From UBA6168 sp041392505 (GTDB lineage: Bacteria > Bacteroidota > Bacteroidia > Chitinophagales > Saprospiraceae), in contig JAWKLX010000008.1 in assembly GCA_041392505.1 (NCBI GenBank), positions 164,870-228,869 of the forward strand: a stretch of DNA of 64,000 nt, in the 5' to 3' direction. The position numbers and the translations under genes are program-made. The notes under the pieces are model-generated. The model did not search any database. It saw only the letters and a program-made list of their open reading frames with translations, and had not been told where the DNA came from. Shown in pieces: positions 1 to 8,073 of this stretch (position 1 is the stretch's first letter; every line of letters starts with the position of its first letter).

Positions 1-288
1 GTGCCCTCCACAATTGGCACAAAGGATTTCGGTGCGCCGTCCGTCCTTGTCCGTTTCTTTGCGGATAGCGCCCGGGATTTCGTCGTCGAAAGCTGGCCAG
101 CCACAGCCAGAATTGAATTTGTCTTCCGAGCGGTACAAGGGGGCTTCACAGCGGCGACAGATATAAGTGCCCGGCACAAAAAATTTGTCGTATTCCCCTG
201 AGAAGGGATATTCCGTGCCTTTGTGTTCGATAACCCGTTCTTCTTCGGGGGTCAATATATTCCAATTTTCTTTTGATTTGGTGGTCAT
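1..288 (-). CDS. msrB: Peptide-methionine (R)-S-oxide reductase MsrB, 3' end outside window
   Basis: Reduces the R epimer of methionine sulfoxide in proteins. Reading the minus strand from ATG at 288 gives 96 codons open to the window edge. Two zinc-binding CxxC pairs are visible (Cys44/47 in CRRC and Cys90/93 in CANC), as is the family motif SGCGWPAF at residues 60-67. The catalytic cysteine lies nearer the C-terminus and is outside the window. The gene follows msrA on the same strand after 86 bp, so the two stereospecific repair enzymes probably form an operon. No signal peptide is seen, so this copy is probably cytoplasmic, unlike its MsrA neighbour. Confidence 0.93.
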   Translation of the reverse strand, partial: MTTKSKENWNILTPEEERVIEHKGTEYPFSGEYDKFFVPGTYICRRCEAPLYRSEDKFNSGCGWPAFDDEIPGAIRKETDKDGRRTEILCANCGGH

Positions 289-374
289 TTTTTGAAATGG
301 TAGAATGGCAAAAGTGAAAATTAGATTTTCACTGTGCCACATCAGTTGTTAAAAAATATCAACGTTTTCCCCTC

Positions 375-1019
375 TCAATCCTTCAACATAGTTGCAAAAT
401 CCTTCCTGAATTTTTGCACTTTAGGATTGATAACGATCCGGCAATACCCTTGGTTGGGATTGTCATTATAATAATTTTGGTGGTAGCCCTCCGCCGCATA
501 AAAGGCCTTGAATGGCGTGATTTCCGTAACGATTGGATCATCCCAAAGGGTGGGAGCAAATTCTTTTTTCACCCGTTCTGCAATGGCCTTTTGCTCTTCA
601 TCGTGGTAAAAAATGGCCGAGCGATATTGGGTGCCCCGATCAGCCCCTTGGCGGTTCAGTGTAGTGGGGTCGTGGGTAGCAAAAAGGACTTTAACCAAAT
701 CTTCAAAAGAAACAACAGCCGGGTCGAAATGAATCTGAAGCACTTCTGCATGCCCGGTAGTTTCACTGCAAACTGCCCGGTAAGTTGGGTTTTCAACGTG
801 GCCGCCAGAATAGCCCGACACAACTTTATGCACCCCTTTTATATCTTGGAAAATGGCTTCCACGCACCAGAAACAACCCGCGCCAAATGTGGCCAACGAT
901 AATCCTTTGTTTTGCATAACTGATTGATTTTCTTGATTTTGATTAGAAACGTCTTGCCCCATGCTTTCAACGCTAAAGGCAAATGCCATACTTAAAAACA
1001 GGGCTTGCAAAACTTTCAT
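375..1019 (-). CDS. msrA: Peptide-methionine (S)-S-oxide reductase MsrA, exported
   Basis: Reduces methionine-S-sulfoxide in damaged proteins. The active-site motif GCFWC lies at residues 48-52 from the chosen start, with Cys49 the presumed nucleophile; GYSGG and the GYHQNY region near the C-terminus also fit MsrA. The frame is open further upstream (to 1088), but the start at 1019 (MKVLQALF...) begins a clean signal peptide of about 20 residues; ATG at 1028 is an alternative. About 25 linker residues separate the signal from the catalytic domain. This suggests an exported enzyme protecting envelope proteins. It is followed by msrB. Confidence 0.93.
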   Translation of the reverse strand: MKVLQALFLSMAFAFSVESMGQDVSNQNQENQSVMQNKGLSLATFGAGCFWCVEAIFQDIKGVHKVVSGYSGGHVENPTYRAVCSETTGHAEVLQIHFDPAVVSFEDLVKVLFATHDPTTLNRQGADRGTQYRSAIFYHDEEQKAIAERVKKEFAPTLWDDPIVTEITPFKAFYAAEGYHQNYYNDNPNQGYCRIVINPKVQKFRKDFATMLKD

Positions 1020-1185
1020 TTTAATCATGATAGAAATGGTTTTGGTGAAAACGTTATTTCTTATTGCAAAGTAAACAAAGAACAGCAATTGAGGGAAAGG
1101 GTTGTAGGAAAGAGAAGGAGATGAAACTGCTGTACCTGCTGAGACAGTTTGAATGGTCTATTAAAATCGCAATAAATAGGGGGGG

Positions 1186-1275
1186 ATTTCAAAATTTCGG
1201 TCACTGTATCGCCGAACTCCAGTTCGGCGGCTGGCGATCAGGAGATATCCAGTACGTTGACCGAAATTTTGAAAT
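1186..1275. repeat. Nested inverted repeat between msrA and the helicase gene
   Basis: An 18-bp arm at 1186-1203 (ATTTCAAAATTTCGGTCA) is exactly inverted at 1258-1275. Inside it lies a second palindrome, 1210-1218 against 1221-1229 (CGCCGAACT / AGTTCGGCG). The surroundings (1089-1419) hold no convincing gene. The layout resembles a small palindromic mobile element or a structured RNA. It could fold as a long hairpin in either direction between two divergently transcribed genes. Confidence 0.6.
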
Positions 1276-1419
1276 ACACCCAAGTAGCGCACCTTCCATT
1301 GGATTTATTTCAAGAACCTAAAGTGGCCAAGGATAGGTTATCTTTGCACGTTTTTAAATTAGCTGATCGGCCTATTTCAGCTTAATTGCCAAATCTATTG
1401 TTACCACAAATATTAATTA

Positions 1420-2766
1420 ATGACCACATTTCAAGAATTTAATATCTCCAAACAATTAATCAATTCAATCGAAGAGTTGGGGTTTGAAACACCAACTCCC
1501 ATACAGATACAGGCTTTTCCCGTCATCATGTCGGGTAAAAATGTGGTGGGCATTGCGCAGACGGGAACTGGGAAAACGTTGGCCTATATGCTTCCAATTT
1601 TACAGGATTTAAAATATTCTAAACAAACCAACCCAAGGGTTTTAGTGCTGGTGCCGACCCGGGAATTGGTGCTGCAAGTGGTGGAAAATATTGAAAGCTA
1701 TGCCAAGTACATGAACGTTCGGGTGATGGGGATTTATGGTGGGGTCAACATCAATACACAAGGTTTGAAGGTAGCCGAAGGAGCTGATATTTTTGTTTCT
1801 ACCCCAAGGCGTTTGTATGATTTAGTAATTGGTGGGATAGCGCAATTGAAGGACATTAAAAAATTAGTGATCGATGAGGTGGATGTCATGCTTGATCTGG
1901 GTTTTCGTTTTCAATTGACCAACTTATTCGAACTGCTGCCACAGCGCAGGCAAAACATCATGTTCTCGGCAACGATGACCGATGATATTGACAGTTTAAT
2001 TGAAGATTTTTTTATTGCTCCCGAAAAAATTACCATCGCTTTGAGCGGTACACCGCTGGATAATATTGAGCAGAAATGTTACCGCGTTCATAATTTTTAT
2101 ACGAAGGTTAATTTACTCGCCCATCTTTTAAAAGATAAAGAAGAATACAGCAAGGTATTGGTATTTGTGGACAGTAAAAAAAGTGCAGACCGACTATTCG
2201 AAAAATTGGAAGACGAATTTGGTGAAGAAATGAGTGTCATACATTCCAATAAATCCCAAAATTATCGGATTAGGTCGATAGAAGAATTTAATACGGGGGA
2301 AAGCCGGATTTTAATTACGTCAGATGTGATGGCCCGTGGATTGGATTTGGCGAAAATTACGCATGTTGTTAATGTCAATACCCCCAATTTTCCAGAAAAT
2401 TATATTCACCGGATAGGTAGGACGGGGCGGGCAGAAGAAAAAGGAAAATCACTTTTATTTTATACCGAAAAAGAAGAAAAAGCAAAAGAAGCTATAGAGG
2501 CATTAATGGATTATAAAATTCCCGAGATCGATTTTCCGGAAGAGGTGCAAGTTAATTATGAACTGACGCCAGAAGAACGGGACACGACGGTAATAAAGAA
2601 AAACCCGAACCGGAACATTAAAGAAGTGGAAGGAGGCGGAGGCTTTCACGAAAAGAAAGAAAAAAATAAAAAAACAAATCAGGGAGGGAGTTATAGACGA
2701 AAGCTGGCCATTAAATATAAAAAACCAAAAACACGGGGCGATAAGAATAGAAGTAGAAGAAAATAA
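1420..2766 (+). CDS. DEAD-box ATP-dependent RNA helicase (DEVD variant)
   Basis: An RNA helicase of superfamily 2, expected to remodel RNA or ribosomal precursors. Visible motifs in order: Q-motif region TPTPIQ (about 25-30), Walker A AQTGTGKT (46-53), PTREL (79-83), Walker B as IDEVD (151-155) instead of DEAD, SAT, and motif VI HRIGRTGR near 330. The C-terminal 60 residues are highly basic (Lys/Arg/Gly-rich), as in RhlE-like helicases, and probably bind RNA. A TATCTTTG box at 1339-1346 fits the Bacteroidota -7 element upstream. The GNAT gene follows after 35 bp. Confidence 0.93.
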   Translation: MTTFQEFNISKQLINSIEELGFETPTPIQIQAFPVIMSGKNVVGIAQTGTGKTLAYMLPILQDLKYSKQTNPRVLVLVPTRELVLQVVENIESYAKYMNVRVMGIYGGVNINTQGLKVAEGADIFVSTPRRLYDLVIGGIAQLKDIKKLVIDEVDVMLDLGFRFQLTNLFELLPQRRQNIMFSATMTDDIDSLIEDFFIAPEKITIALSGTPLDNIEQKCYRVHNFYTKVNLLAHLLKDKEEYSKVLVFVDSKKSADRLFEKLEDEFGEEMSVIHSNKSQNYRIRSIEEFNTGESRILITSDVMARGLDLAKITHVVNVNTPNFPENYIHRIGRTGRAEEKGKSLLFYTEKEEKAKEAIEALMDYKIPEIDFPEEVQVNYELTPEERDTTVIKKNPNRNIKEVEGGGGFHEKKEKNKKTNQGGSYRRKLAIKYKKPKTRGDKNRSRRK

Positions 2767-2801
2767 TTAAAATAATTTTTACCCGAAAATAACTCGAAGC
2801 A

Positions 2802-3320
2802 ATGAATGAAGATATTAATATCCGCCTTTTAAATAAAAATGACGCTGGAGATTATTTTCAATTAATTGACAATAACCGAGAACGGCTGAAAAGGTATTTT
2901 CCGGTTACTGTTTCAGAAATACCCGACTTGCTATCTTGCACTGTTTATGTGGAACAAAAAATAAAACAAGCTGCCACTAAAGAATTGTATTTGTATGTCA
3001 TTCTGAAAAAAGGGAAAATGATCGGCGTATTAATCCTGAAAAATATTGATTGGCGTATCCCAAAAGGTGAACTGGCTTATTTTATTGATAAAGAATATGA
3101 AGGGCAAGGTGTCATGTCAGTTGCCATGCGATGGCTACAAGATTATTGCTTTAATGAGTTGGGGATGAATAAATTATTTATAAAACTATCGCCCCAAAAT
3201 AAAGCTAGCCAACGGTTGGCGATTAGGAGCGGGTTTCAATTAGAGGGCGTATTGCGTCAGGAGTTTCGCATTGAAACAGGAGAAGTACAGGATGTGGAAT
3301 ATTATGGAAAATTAAAATAA
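2802..3320 (+). CDS. GNAT-family N-acetyltransferase (RimJ/RimL-like)
   Basis: A 172-residue acetyltransferase of the RimJ/RimL type, which acetylate protein N-termini or small amines from acetyl-CoA. It shows the usual pattern: GELAYFIDKEYEGQGVMSVAM (acetyl-CoA loop, relaxed R/Q-x-x-G-x-G/A), then LFIKLSPQNKASQRLAIRSGFQLEGVLR, the common C-terminal 'N-x-x-S-x-x-x-A-x-x-x-G-F' signature. The substrate cannot be told. Its stop overlaps the start of the next gene by one base (TAATG), so the two are translationally coupled. Base composition is low in GC compared with most of the window. Confidence 0.88.
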   Translation: MNEDINIRLLNKNDAGDYFQLIDNNRERLKRYFPVTVSEIPDLLSCTVYVEQKIKQAATKELYLYVILKKGKMIGVLILKNIDWRIPKGELAYFIDKEYEGQGVMSVAMRWLQDYCFNELGMNKLFIKLSPQNKASQRLAIRSGFQLEGVLRQEFRIETGEVQDVEYYGKLK

Positions 3321-4057
3321 TGAAAACGGAAAGGTTAGCTGCTGTTCTATTGGCCCTTTTTGTTTCGTGTGGCGAAAATAATAATCCAGAATATAATAAT
3401 ATGACAAGGGTGGAGATAGCCTATTATGAAAATTATGATTTTCTCAAAAATGAACTTGGTGAAAAAGGGATGACTTTTGAAAACCTGGAAATATTTATCC
3501 GGGCATTTAAACAAGAAGAAATAGTAGAATTGTGGGCTAAGAATAAAACGGATGATTTTTTTGTAGAAATTAAAAAATATACATTTTGTAAAAGTAGCGG
3601 CAAGCTTGGGCCAAAAAGAAAAGAAGGCGATGGGCAAATCCCAGAAGGATTTTACCATATTGACCGATTTAACCCAAATAGTAAATTTTATTTATCGCTT
3701 GGTTTAAATTATCCCAATGGCTCTGATCTAATATTAAGTGATCATGAAAAACCAGGCAACGATATTTTTATTCACGGTGGTTGTGCGACGGTTGGGTGTA
3801 TCCCTATTGTAAATGAAAAAATAAAAGAATTATTTGTGTTGGCTTCGGAAGCTCGAAAGAATGGACAAGAAAAAATACCCGTTCATACATTCCCTTTTAA
3901 AATGACCGATGATAATATAAATAAATATCAAAAGGGGAATTTGCAGCATCAATTGTTTTGGAAAGATTTACAGGTTGGGTTTATGTATTTTGAAAAAAAT
4001 AAGAAAGTGCCTGAAATGTCGGTTTTAAAAAATGGGCGTTATTTTTTGTCAATATAG
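3320..4057 (+). CDS. L,D-transpeptidase (YafK/YkuD family) lipoprotein
   Basis: A likely peptidoglycan-modifying enzyme. The N-terminus has a short hydrophobic segment ending LFVSC, a lipobox (Cys about residue 17). The catalytic signature is IHGGCATVGCIPI near residue 150, with His, Gly and the nucleophile Cys of the YkuD fold; the spacing and the absence of Arg after the Cys match the YafK branch rather than ErfK. Upstream, GPKRKEGDGQIPEGFYHID is also typical. YafK-type enzymes release lipoproteins from, or crosslink, peptidoglycan in some bacteria; the role here is inferred. It is coupled to the GNAT gene by a one-base overlap. Confidence 0.85.
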   Translation: MKTERLAAVLLALFVSCGENNNPEYNNMTRVEIAYYENYDFLKNELGEKGMTFENLEIFIRAFKQEEIVELWAKNKTDDFFVEIKKYTFCKSSGKLGPKRKEGDGQIPEGFYHIDRFNPNSKFYLSLGLNYPNGSDLILSDHEKPGNDIFIHGGCATVGCIPIVNEKIKELFVLASEARKNGQEKIPVHTFPFKMTDDNINKYQKGNLQHQLFWKDLQVGFMYFEKNKKVPEMSVLKNGRYFLSI

Positions 4058-4065
4058 AAGGAGCT

Positions 4066-4464
4066 CTAATGCATCAATAATAAAATACCTTTAACAGTCC
4101 ATAATATTGTTCTTGCCCAGTTGGTCGTGACCAGTTTATTGATAGCTTTTTCATCCTTTCCTTTTTCCAGTTTTCTGTGCAGCGGTATCTGAACTAAAAA
4201 GGTACTCAGCCAAATTGCTAAGACTATTAGAAGTGCAAATAGGGTTTTTATTCCCCAATCATTATTAATCACTATCCAAAAAGACAAGGCGAGTTCTGTA
4301 AGCATTAAAGGCAAAACAATAACCGTAATAGATTTTTCGTGGTGCTGGTGGTACTCGAAAAAACGCTTTTCTTCCACAAAATGGAAAGCCGGGTATTTTA
4401 CCAATTGTATGACCCAGATCAGGCCGATGAGTGCCCAAGAAACAGCAAAATATAATTGCTCCAT
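4066..4464 (-). CDS. Small four-helix membrane protein, function unknown
   Basis: A protein of 132 residues with four predicted membrane segments at about residues 5-23, 49-68, 73-92 and 115-131. Polar residues cluster between helices 1 and 2 (EYHQHHEKS), a His-rich loop. It is not recognised as a characterised family, though similar short four-helix proteins are common in Bacteroidota. It converges with the L,D-transpeptidase gene (8 bp gap) and reads away from the structured repeat at 4507-4690. Confidence 0.7.
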   Translation of the reverse strand: MEQLYFAVSWALIGLIWVIQLVKYPAFHFVEEKRFFEYHQHHEKSITVIVLPLMLTELALSFWIVINNDWGIKTLFALLIVLAIWLSTFLVQIPLHRKLEKGKDEKAINKLVTTNWARTILWTVKGILLLMH

Positions 4465-4469
4465 TTAAT

Positions 4470-4500
4470 AATGATGACTGTTGACCAATGGCTAATGATT
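4470..4500. repeat. Degenerate heptanucleotide repeat
   Basis: Successive seven-base units ATGATGA, CTGTTGA, CCAATGG, CTAATGA can be read in register. They lie between the start of the small membrane-protein gene and structured element copy 1. This is part of the period-7 class seen in several gaps of this window. Confidence 0.45.
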
Positions 4501-4506
4501 AGCCGC

Positions 4507-4690
4507 ATTTATTTAGCGCTAATCGTGCGGGCCGGGGCATGCACAGGGCTTTTGCATAAGTCTGCTCGCCCCTCCAAGGGTTTTAAGGGCGGCGTCGTCC
4601 CGATGCATCGGGACGACGCCATGCTAAAACCCGCGGAGAAGCACACTGGGATGTTACATAAGGCGAAAAGTATGCTGCCCCGCATTTTTT
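4507..4690 (+). repeat. Dispersed structured element, copy 1
   Basis: It shares its whole layout with a second copy at 10759-10930: a TTATTTAGC-like start, GCGGGCC, GCATG, GCTTTT, TCTGCTCG, CCCT, GGGTTTTA, GGCGGCGTCG, a central hairpin, a GCGAAAAG-like loop, and an end in CCGCATTTT. In this copy the central hairpin is a perfect 30-bp palindrome (4591-4620). It sits on an outer helix of 4578-4585 with 4625-4632, extended by CTCC/GGAG. The ends (GCGGG / CCCGC) can also pair. Helices are kept while sequence differs from copy 2, so a structured RNA or hairpin mobile element is likely. It is flanked by period-7 repeats. Confidence 0.65.
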
Positions 4691-4714
4691 TAACACTATC
4701 GGCCACGCTAAATG

Positions 4715-4749
4715 GCTACTCATTAGTCATTAGTCATTAGTCATTACTC
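4715..4749. repeat. Heptanucleotide tandem repeat (CATTAGT)n
   Basis: Three exact CATTAGT units followed by CATTACT and CATTTT, at the 3' end of the large T9SS adhesin gene and next to structured element copy 1. Other gaps hold period-7 repeats with different unit sequences. Confidence 0.8.
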
Positions 4750-7700
4750 ATTTTAAAATTACCAACTGCCTGCTCGCCATCCGGCGGCCTTCAGGAAATA
4801 CCATTACTTGGTAAATCCCATCTTTCCAATCCTGAACTGATATTTGTAGGATCGGATCGACCACTTCTGTCAGTACCTTGCGGTAAATGGGCTGGCCGAG
4901 CTGAGTATAAACTTCGATCCGGACATTTTTCCCAATCTGATCGGAAAGTTGGACAGAAACCTGTTGGCTCGCAGGGTTCGGGAACAGGTCGAAAGCGGCA
5001 ACGTGCTCGAACGGGATGGTCGTGTACGCTCGTGATAGCAAGCTACCATTGCCATCGAACAGAGAAAGTCGGTAATGGTTTTGCCCTTCGTTGGGTTCGT
5101 GATCTTCACTATAAACGAGGAGCTGATGCCCGGCTTCTGTCACGCCAGTTTCAATGGCTTTAAACTGGATATTGTCCACTGATTTTTCCAAAACCCACTG
5201 CTGGCCTTCGACCTCCGTTTTTACCAAGGCATAAAGGTCAACCTCTTCGGGGCCAGTGACTCCGCTGAGATTGAGCAAAAGGAGATTGCCATCGCCAGTG
5301 AGGTTATTAGAAATGTTGATGGTGTAGTCCTCCACCTCGCCAAAAGGCAGAATTTCACAGGGCGAAGGTGCAGCCTCCCGCTTCATGGCAATGCGCATAC
5401 GGGTCGGGCCATCGAGGGCAGTTGTGGGAATGTTGACGGTGCCAAAGACGGTGTGGTTGAGGGTTCCATTGAGGGGTGCGGGTTCGGCGGTAGAAAAAGC
5501 GACTTCATCAGGCTCTTGAAATTGGCCATCTTGGTTGTAATCGATCCAAACTTTCCAATGCTCATCATAGGTGTTCCAGCTGAATCCACTGGTCAGGGCA
5601 ATCGGGTAATCATTTCCCTTTATGACGTTTGCTGAAAGGCTGGTAAAATCACTGTAAGGAGACTTGTTGGAGCCGTTGTCAATATTTTCAAAGAGAACAT
5701 TTGAAATCCAGTCGTGCCAAGGGAAGGCGCTCGTAGAAGTGCAATAACTGCTCCCCGTGCCACCGTTGCTGCAAGGGGCAGGTGGATTGATCGTCAGGCT
5801 GGTAGTGCAGGTATTGTCACTTTCATCTGTTACAACAATGTTCTGACTGCCTTGGCTGATAGGGTAAGGGCCCATCTGCATGGCGATGCCATACGTGCCA
5901 CTTTGTGCCTGACCGAGAATGTTGGTGTCCCAACCCGCACCGGCATTTGTTCCGGTGACGGTTAGGTTAAAAGTATAGGTGTCGTCAGCAGGGTCGCTGG
6001 CCGTGCCATTGTTATTGCAAATGGGGTTGGAAGCGATGGCAGCAATAGTGCATGGATCGACATTGGAACAAGACGGGGGAGGGGTGACGTTTTGGCTCGT
6101 TGTGCATGAGGAATCAGCGGTGTCGAAAATACTAAAACTTAGTGCGCCTTCATTGATGAGGAACCCGCTGATCGGAACCGGCACACCATAAGCGCCAGAG
6201 TAATTTTGATTGTTGATCGAAGTCGTCCAACCAGCGCTGGTGCCGTTGCCGTTGACCAAAAGATTGAAACTAAAAGTATCGTCGGCAGGGTCGAGTGCCG
6301 TGCCATTGTTGTTGCAATTGAGGTTTGTGACACTGGAAGTGAGGCTGCATACGACAGGTCCTCCATTGATGACATTGATCGTATAGTCTTCTACTTCGCC
6401 AAACGGGATGGTTTCGCACGGGGTCGGGTAGGCTCCTCTTTTGATGGCGACCCGCATCCGGGTCAGGCCCTCGTCGGCAGTAGAAGGCACGTTGATGGTT
6501 CCGTTGGTCAGTTCTGCTGGAGTGCCTAGAGGAGGGGCTGGAGCAGAGCCTTGGTAAACTAATTCGCCTGGCTCCTCAAAGAGGCCGTCCCGGTCATAAT
6601 CAATCCATATTTTGATGTACTCGTCGAAAGTTTGCCAGCTAAAGCTGTTTTCAACAGAAAAAGTATAACTCGTGCCGATGTTCAATTCGGTGCTGATAGT
6701 AGTGAAATCGGAATATTGGGATTTACCAGAATCATGGTCAATGGAATTTAAAGTCACATTGGTGATCCAATCGTTCCAGGGGAAATCCCCTTTTGAAGTG
6801 CAATAATTGGTGGGCGTAGTTCCCGATACGGCAATCAAAATCGAGCCTGTGACAGTACACCCATTGGCATCAGTCACTGTGACTGAATAACCGCCGGAAT
6901 CCAAACCATTGATTGTTGTCGAGGTAGCCCCATTGCTCCAGGAGACGCTATAAGGTGGCGTGCCTCCAGACGGCTGCACGGAAGCTGTTCCGTTGTTCGC
7001 AGAAGACGAACTTTCGTCGGTACTGGAGAGGTTGGCCTGCAAAGCGGCGGGCTGGGAAATGACCAAATTTAAGGTGCCCATTTCACCGTTTGCATCCGTT
7101 GCCGTTACGCCATAAACACCGGGTGAAAGGCCAGCAATGTTGGCTGTTGTAACGCCATTTGACCAGATATAATTAAAAGGCGCAGTCCCGTTGTTGACGT
7201 TCACTGTAGCGCTGCCGTCTGAGTTGCCGTTGCAGGAAACGTTTTGCTGGTTGGTCAAAGAAAGGTCCAATGTTCCTCCTTGTCCATTGCCCACGGTGAA
7301 AGAAGCCCTGTAATAATTGCCGTTATTGTCTTTGCGGATGACATTATCCACCGAACCACTGCCCAGATTGAAGCTCACCTCCGACTCAAAATAGACTTCA
7401 ATAAAATAATTCCCTGAAGACAGGCCTGACAGAAGGTTGATATTGACAAAATCCTCCCGATAGCGAGTGCGGTATGCACCAAAATTAGTAATGCTTGCCT
7501 GCGGCAAACTGATGCTGGAAAAGCTGCCGGGAGTGGCTGTTTGTTGATAAATGCGGTAATAAAATTTGGCGTTCAAAACTTCATTGCTGCAGCTTTCCCA
7601 AGTCACAGATTCCGCCCGGGTAATGCTCAAGCTGCTGACGCTGCCAAAGTTGTGGTTACTGAAAACGCCTAGATAAGGACAATTGGAAACGTTATAGCCG

Positions 7701-7840
7701 GCATTGAATCCATCTACTTCAATGTTGAGCGTGGTGGCGCAATCGGATACATAGGCATATCCGCAGGCAGTAGATTTTTCCACCATTAAAAATGGTAAAA
7801 TAACGGCGAGTAGGGCGCTGTAGAAAGGCCGAAGGTTCAT
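4748..7840 (-). CDS. Large modular T9SS-secreted protein with SprB and GEVED repeats
   Basis: A surface or secreted protein of 1030 residues. Order: signal peptide (1-25, ending STACG); a unique domain to about 190; two SprB-type repeats at about 195-340 (VSCNGNSDGSATV... and GGTPPYSVSWSNGA..., each closing GxYxVTVTDANG); a GEVED domain ending FGEVEDYTI (about 345-490); two short modules beginning with CNNNGTA(L/S)DPADDT; a second GEVED domain ending FGEVEDYTI; and a T9SS sorting domain starting FDLFPNPASQQVSVQL. SprB repeats occur in gliding adhesins, which suggests adhesion. It is probably monocistronic: the next gene on the strand is over 280 bp away beyond a repeat element. Confidence 0.88.
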   Translation of the reverse strand: MNLRPFYSALLAVILPFLMVEKSTACGYAYVSDCATTLNIEVDGFNAGYNVSNCPYLGVFSNHNFGSVSSLSITRAESVTWESCSNEVLNAKFYYRIYQQTATPGSFSSISLPQASITNFGAYRTRYREDFVNINLLSGLSSGNYFIEVYFESEVSFNLGSGSVDNVIRKDNNGNYYRASFTVGNGQGGTLDLSLTNQQNVSCNGNSDGSATVNVNNGTAPFNYIWSNGVTTANIAGLSPGVYGVTATDANGEMGTLNLVISQPAALQANLSSTDESSSSANNGTASVQPSGGTPPYSVSWSNGATSTTINGLDSGGYSVTVTDANGCTVTGSILIAVSGTTPTNYCTSKGDFPWNDWITNVTLNSIDHDSGKSQYSDFTTISTELNIGTSYTFSVENSFSWQTFDEYIKIWIDYDRDGLFEEPGELVYQGSAPAPPLGTPAELTNGTINVPSTADEGLTRMRVAIKRGAYPTPCETIPFGEVEDYTINVINGGPVVCSLTSSVTNLNCNNNGTALDPADDTFSFNLLVNGNGTSAGWTTSINNQNYSGAYGVPVPISGFLINEGALSFSIFDTADSSCTTSQNVTPPPSCSNVDPCTIAAIASNPICNNNGTASDPADDTYTFNLTVTGTNAGAGWDTNILGQAQSGTYGIAMQMGPYPISQGSQNIVVTDESDNTCTTSLTINPPAPCSNGGTGSSYCTSTSAFPWHDWISNVLFENIDNGSNKSPYSDFTSLSANVIKGNDYPIALTSGFSWNTYDEHWKVWIDYNQDGQFQEPDEVAFSTAEPAPLNGTLNHTVFGTVNIPTTALDGPTRMRIAMKREAAPSPCEILPFGEVEDYTINISNNLTGDGNLLLLNLSGVTGPEEVDLYALVKTEVEGQQWVLEKSVDNIQFKAIETGVTEAGHQLLVYSEDHEPNEGQNHYRLSLFDGNGSLLSRAYTTIPFEHVAAFDLFPNPASQQVSVQLSDQIGKNVRIEVYTQLGQPIYRKVLTEVVDPILQISVQDWKDGIYQVMVFPEGRRMASRQLVILK

Positions 7841-8073
7841 AGTATTTGTTGTTTTGGTTATTGTAAAATGGTCACTAAATCAATGTTCCTGAAACAAAAA
7901 GCCTTGGGAAGTAATAAGGGAAAGGGGATATTAAAACTGCTTGTGAGTGAAGACTAAATAAAAGGTAGCAATAAATATTAAGGGGCAAAGATAGTTATGG
8001 GTTTCTAAAATAAAGGCTTTTAAAATACATAATTTTTTTATGCTTATAACTCTTTGAAAATGTATGAGCCTCC

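Noticed and set aside
1064..1321. An 85-codon plus-strand ORF
   Set aside because: It covers the nested inverted repeat and shows no protein-like pattern.
4456..4740. ORFs on both strands across the structured element (94 and 65 codons)
   Set aside because: They run through palindromes and tandem repeats, and the aligned copy at 10.8 kb does not keep a matching frame.
5383..6529. ORFs on both strands within the T9SS adhesin
   Set aside because: They are frame shadows of repeated GEVED and SprB coding sequence.
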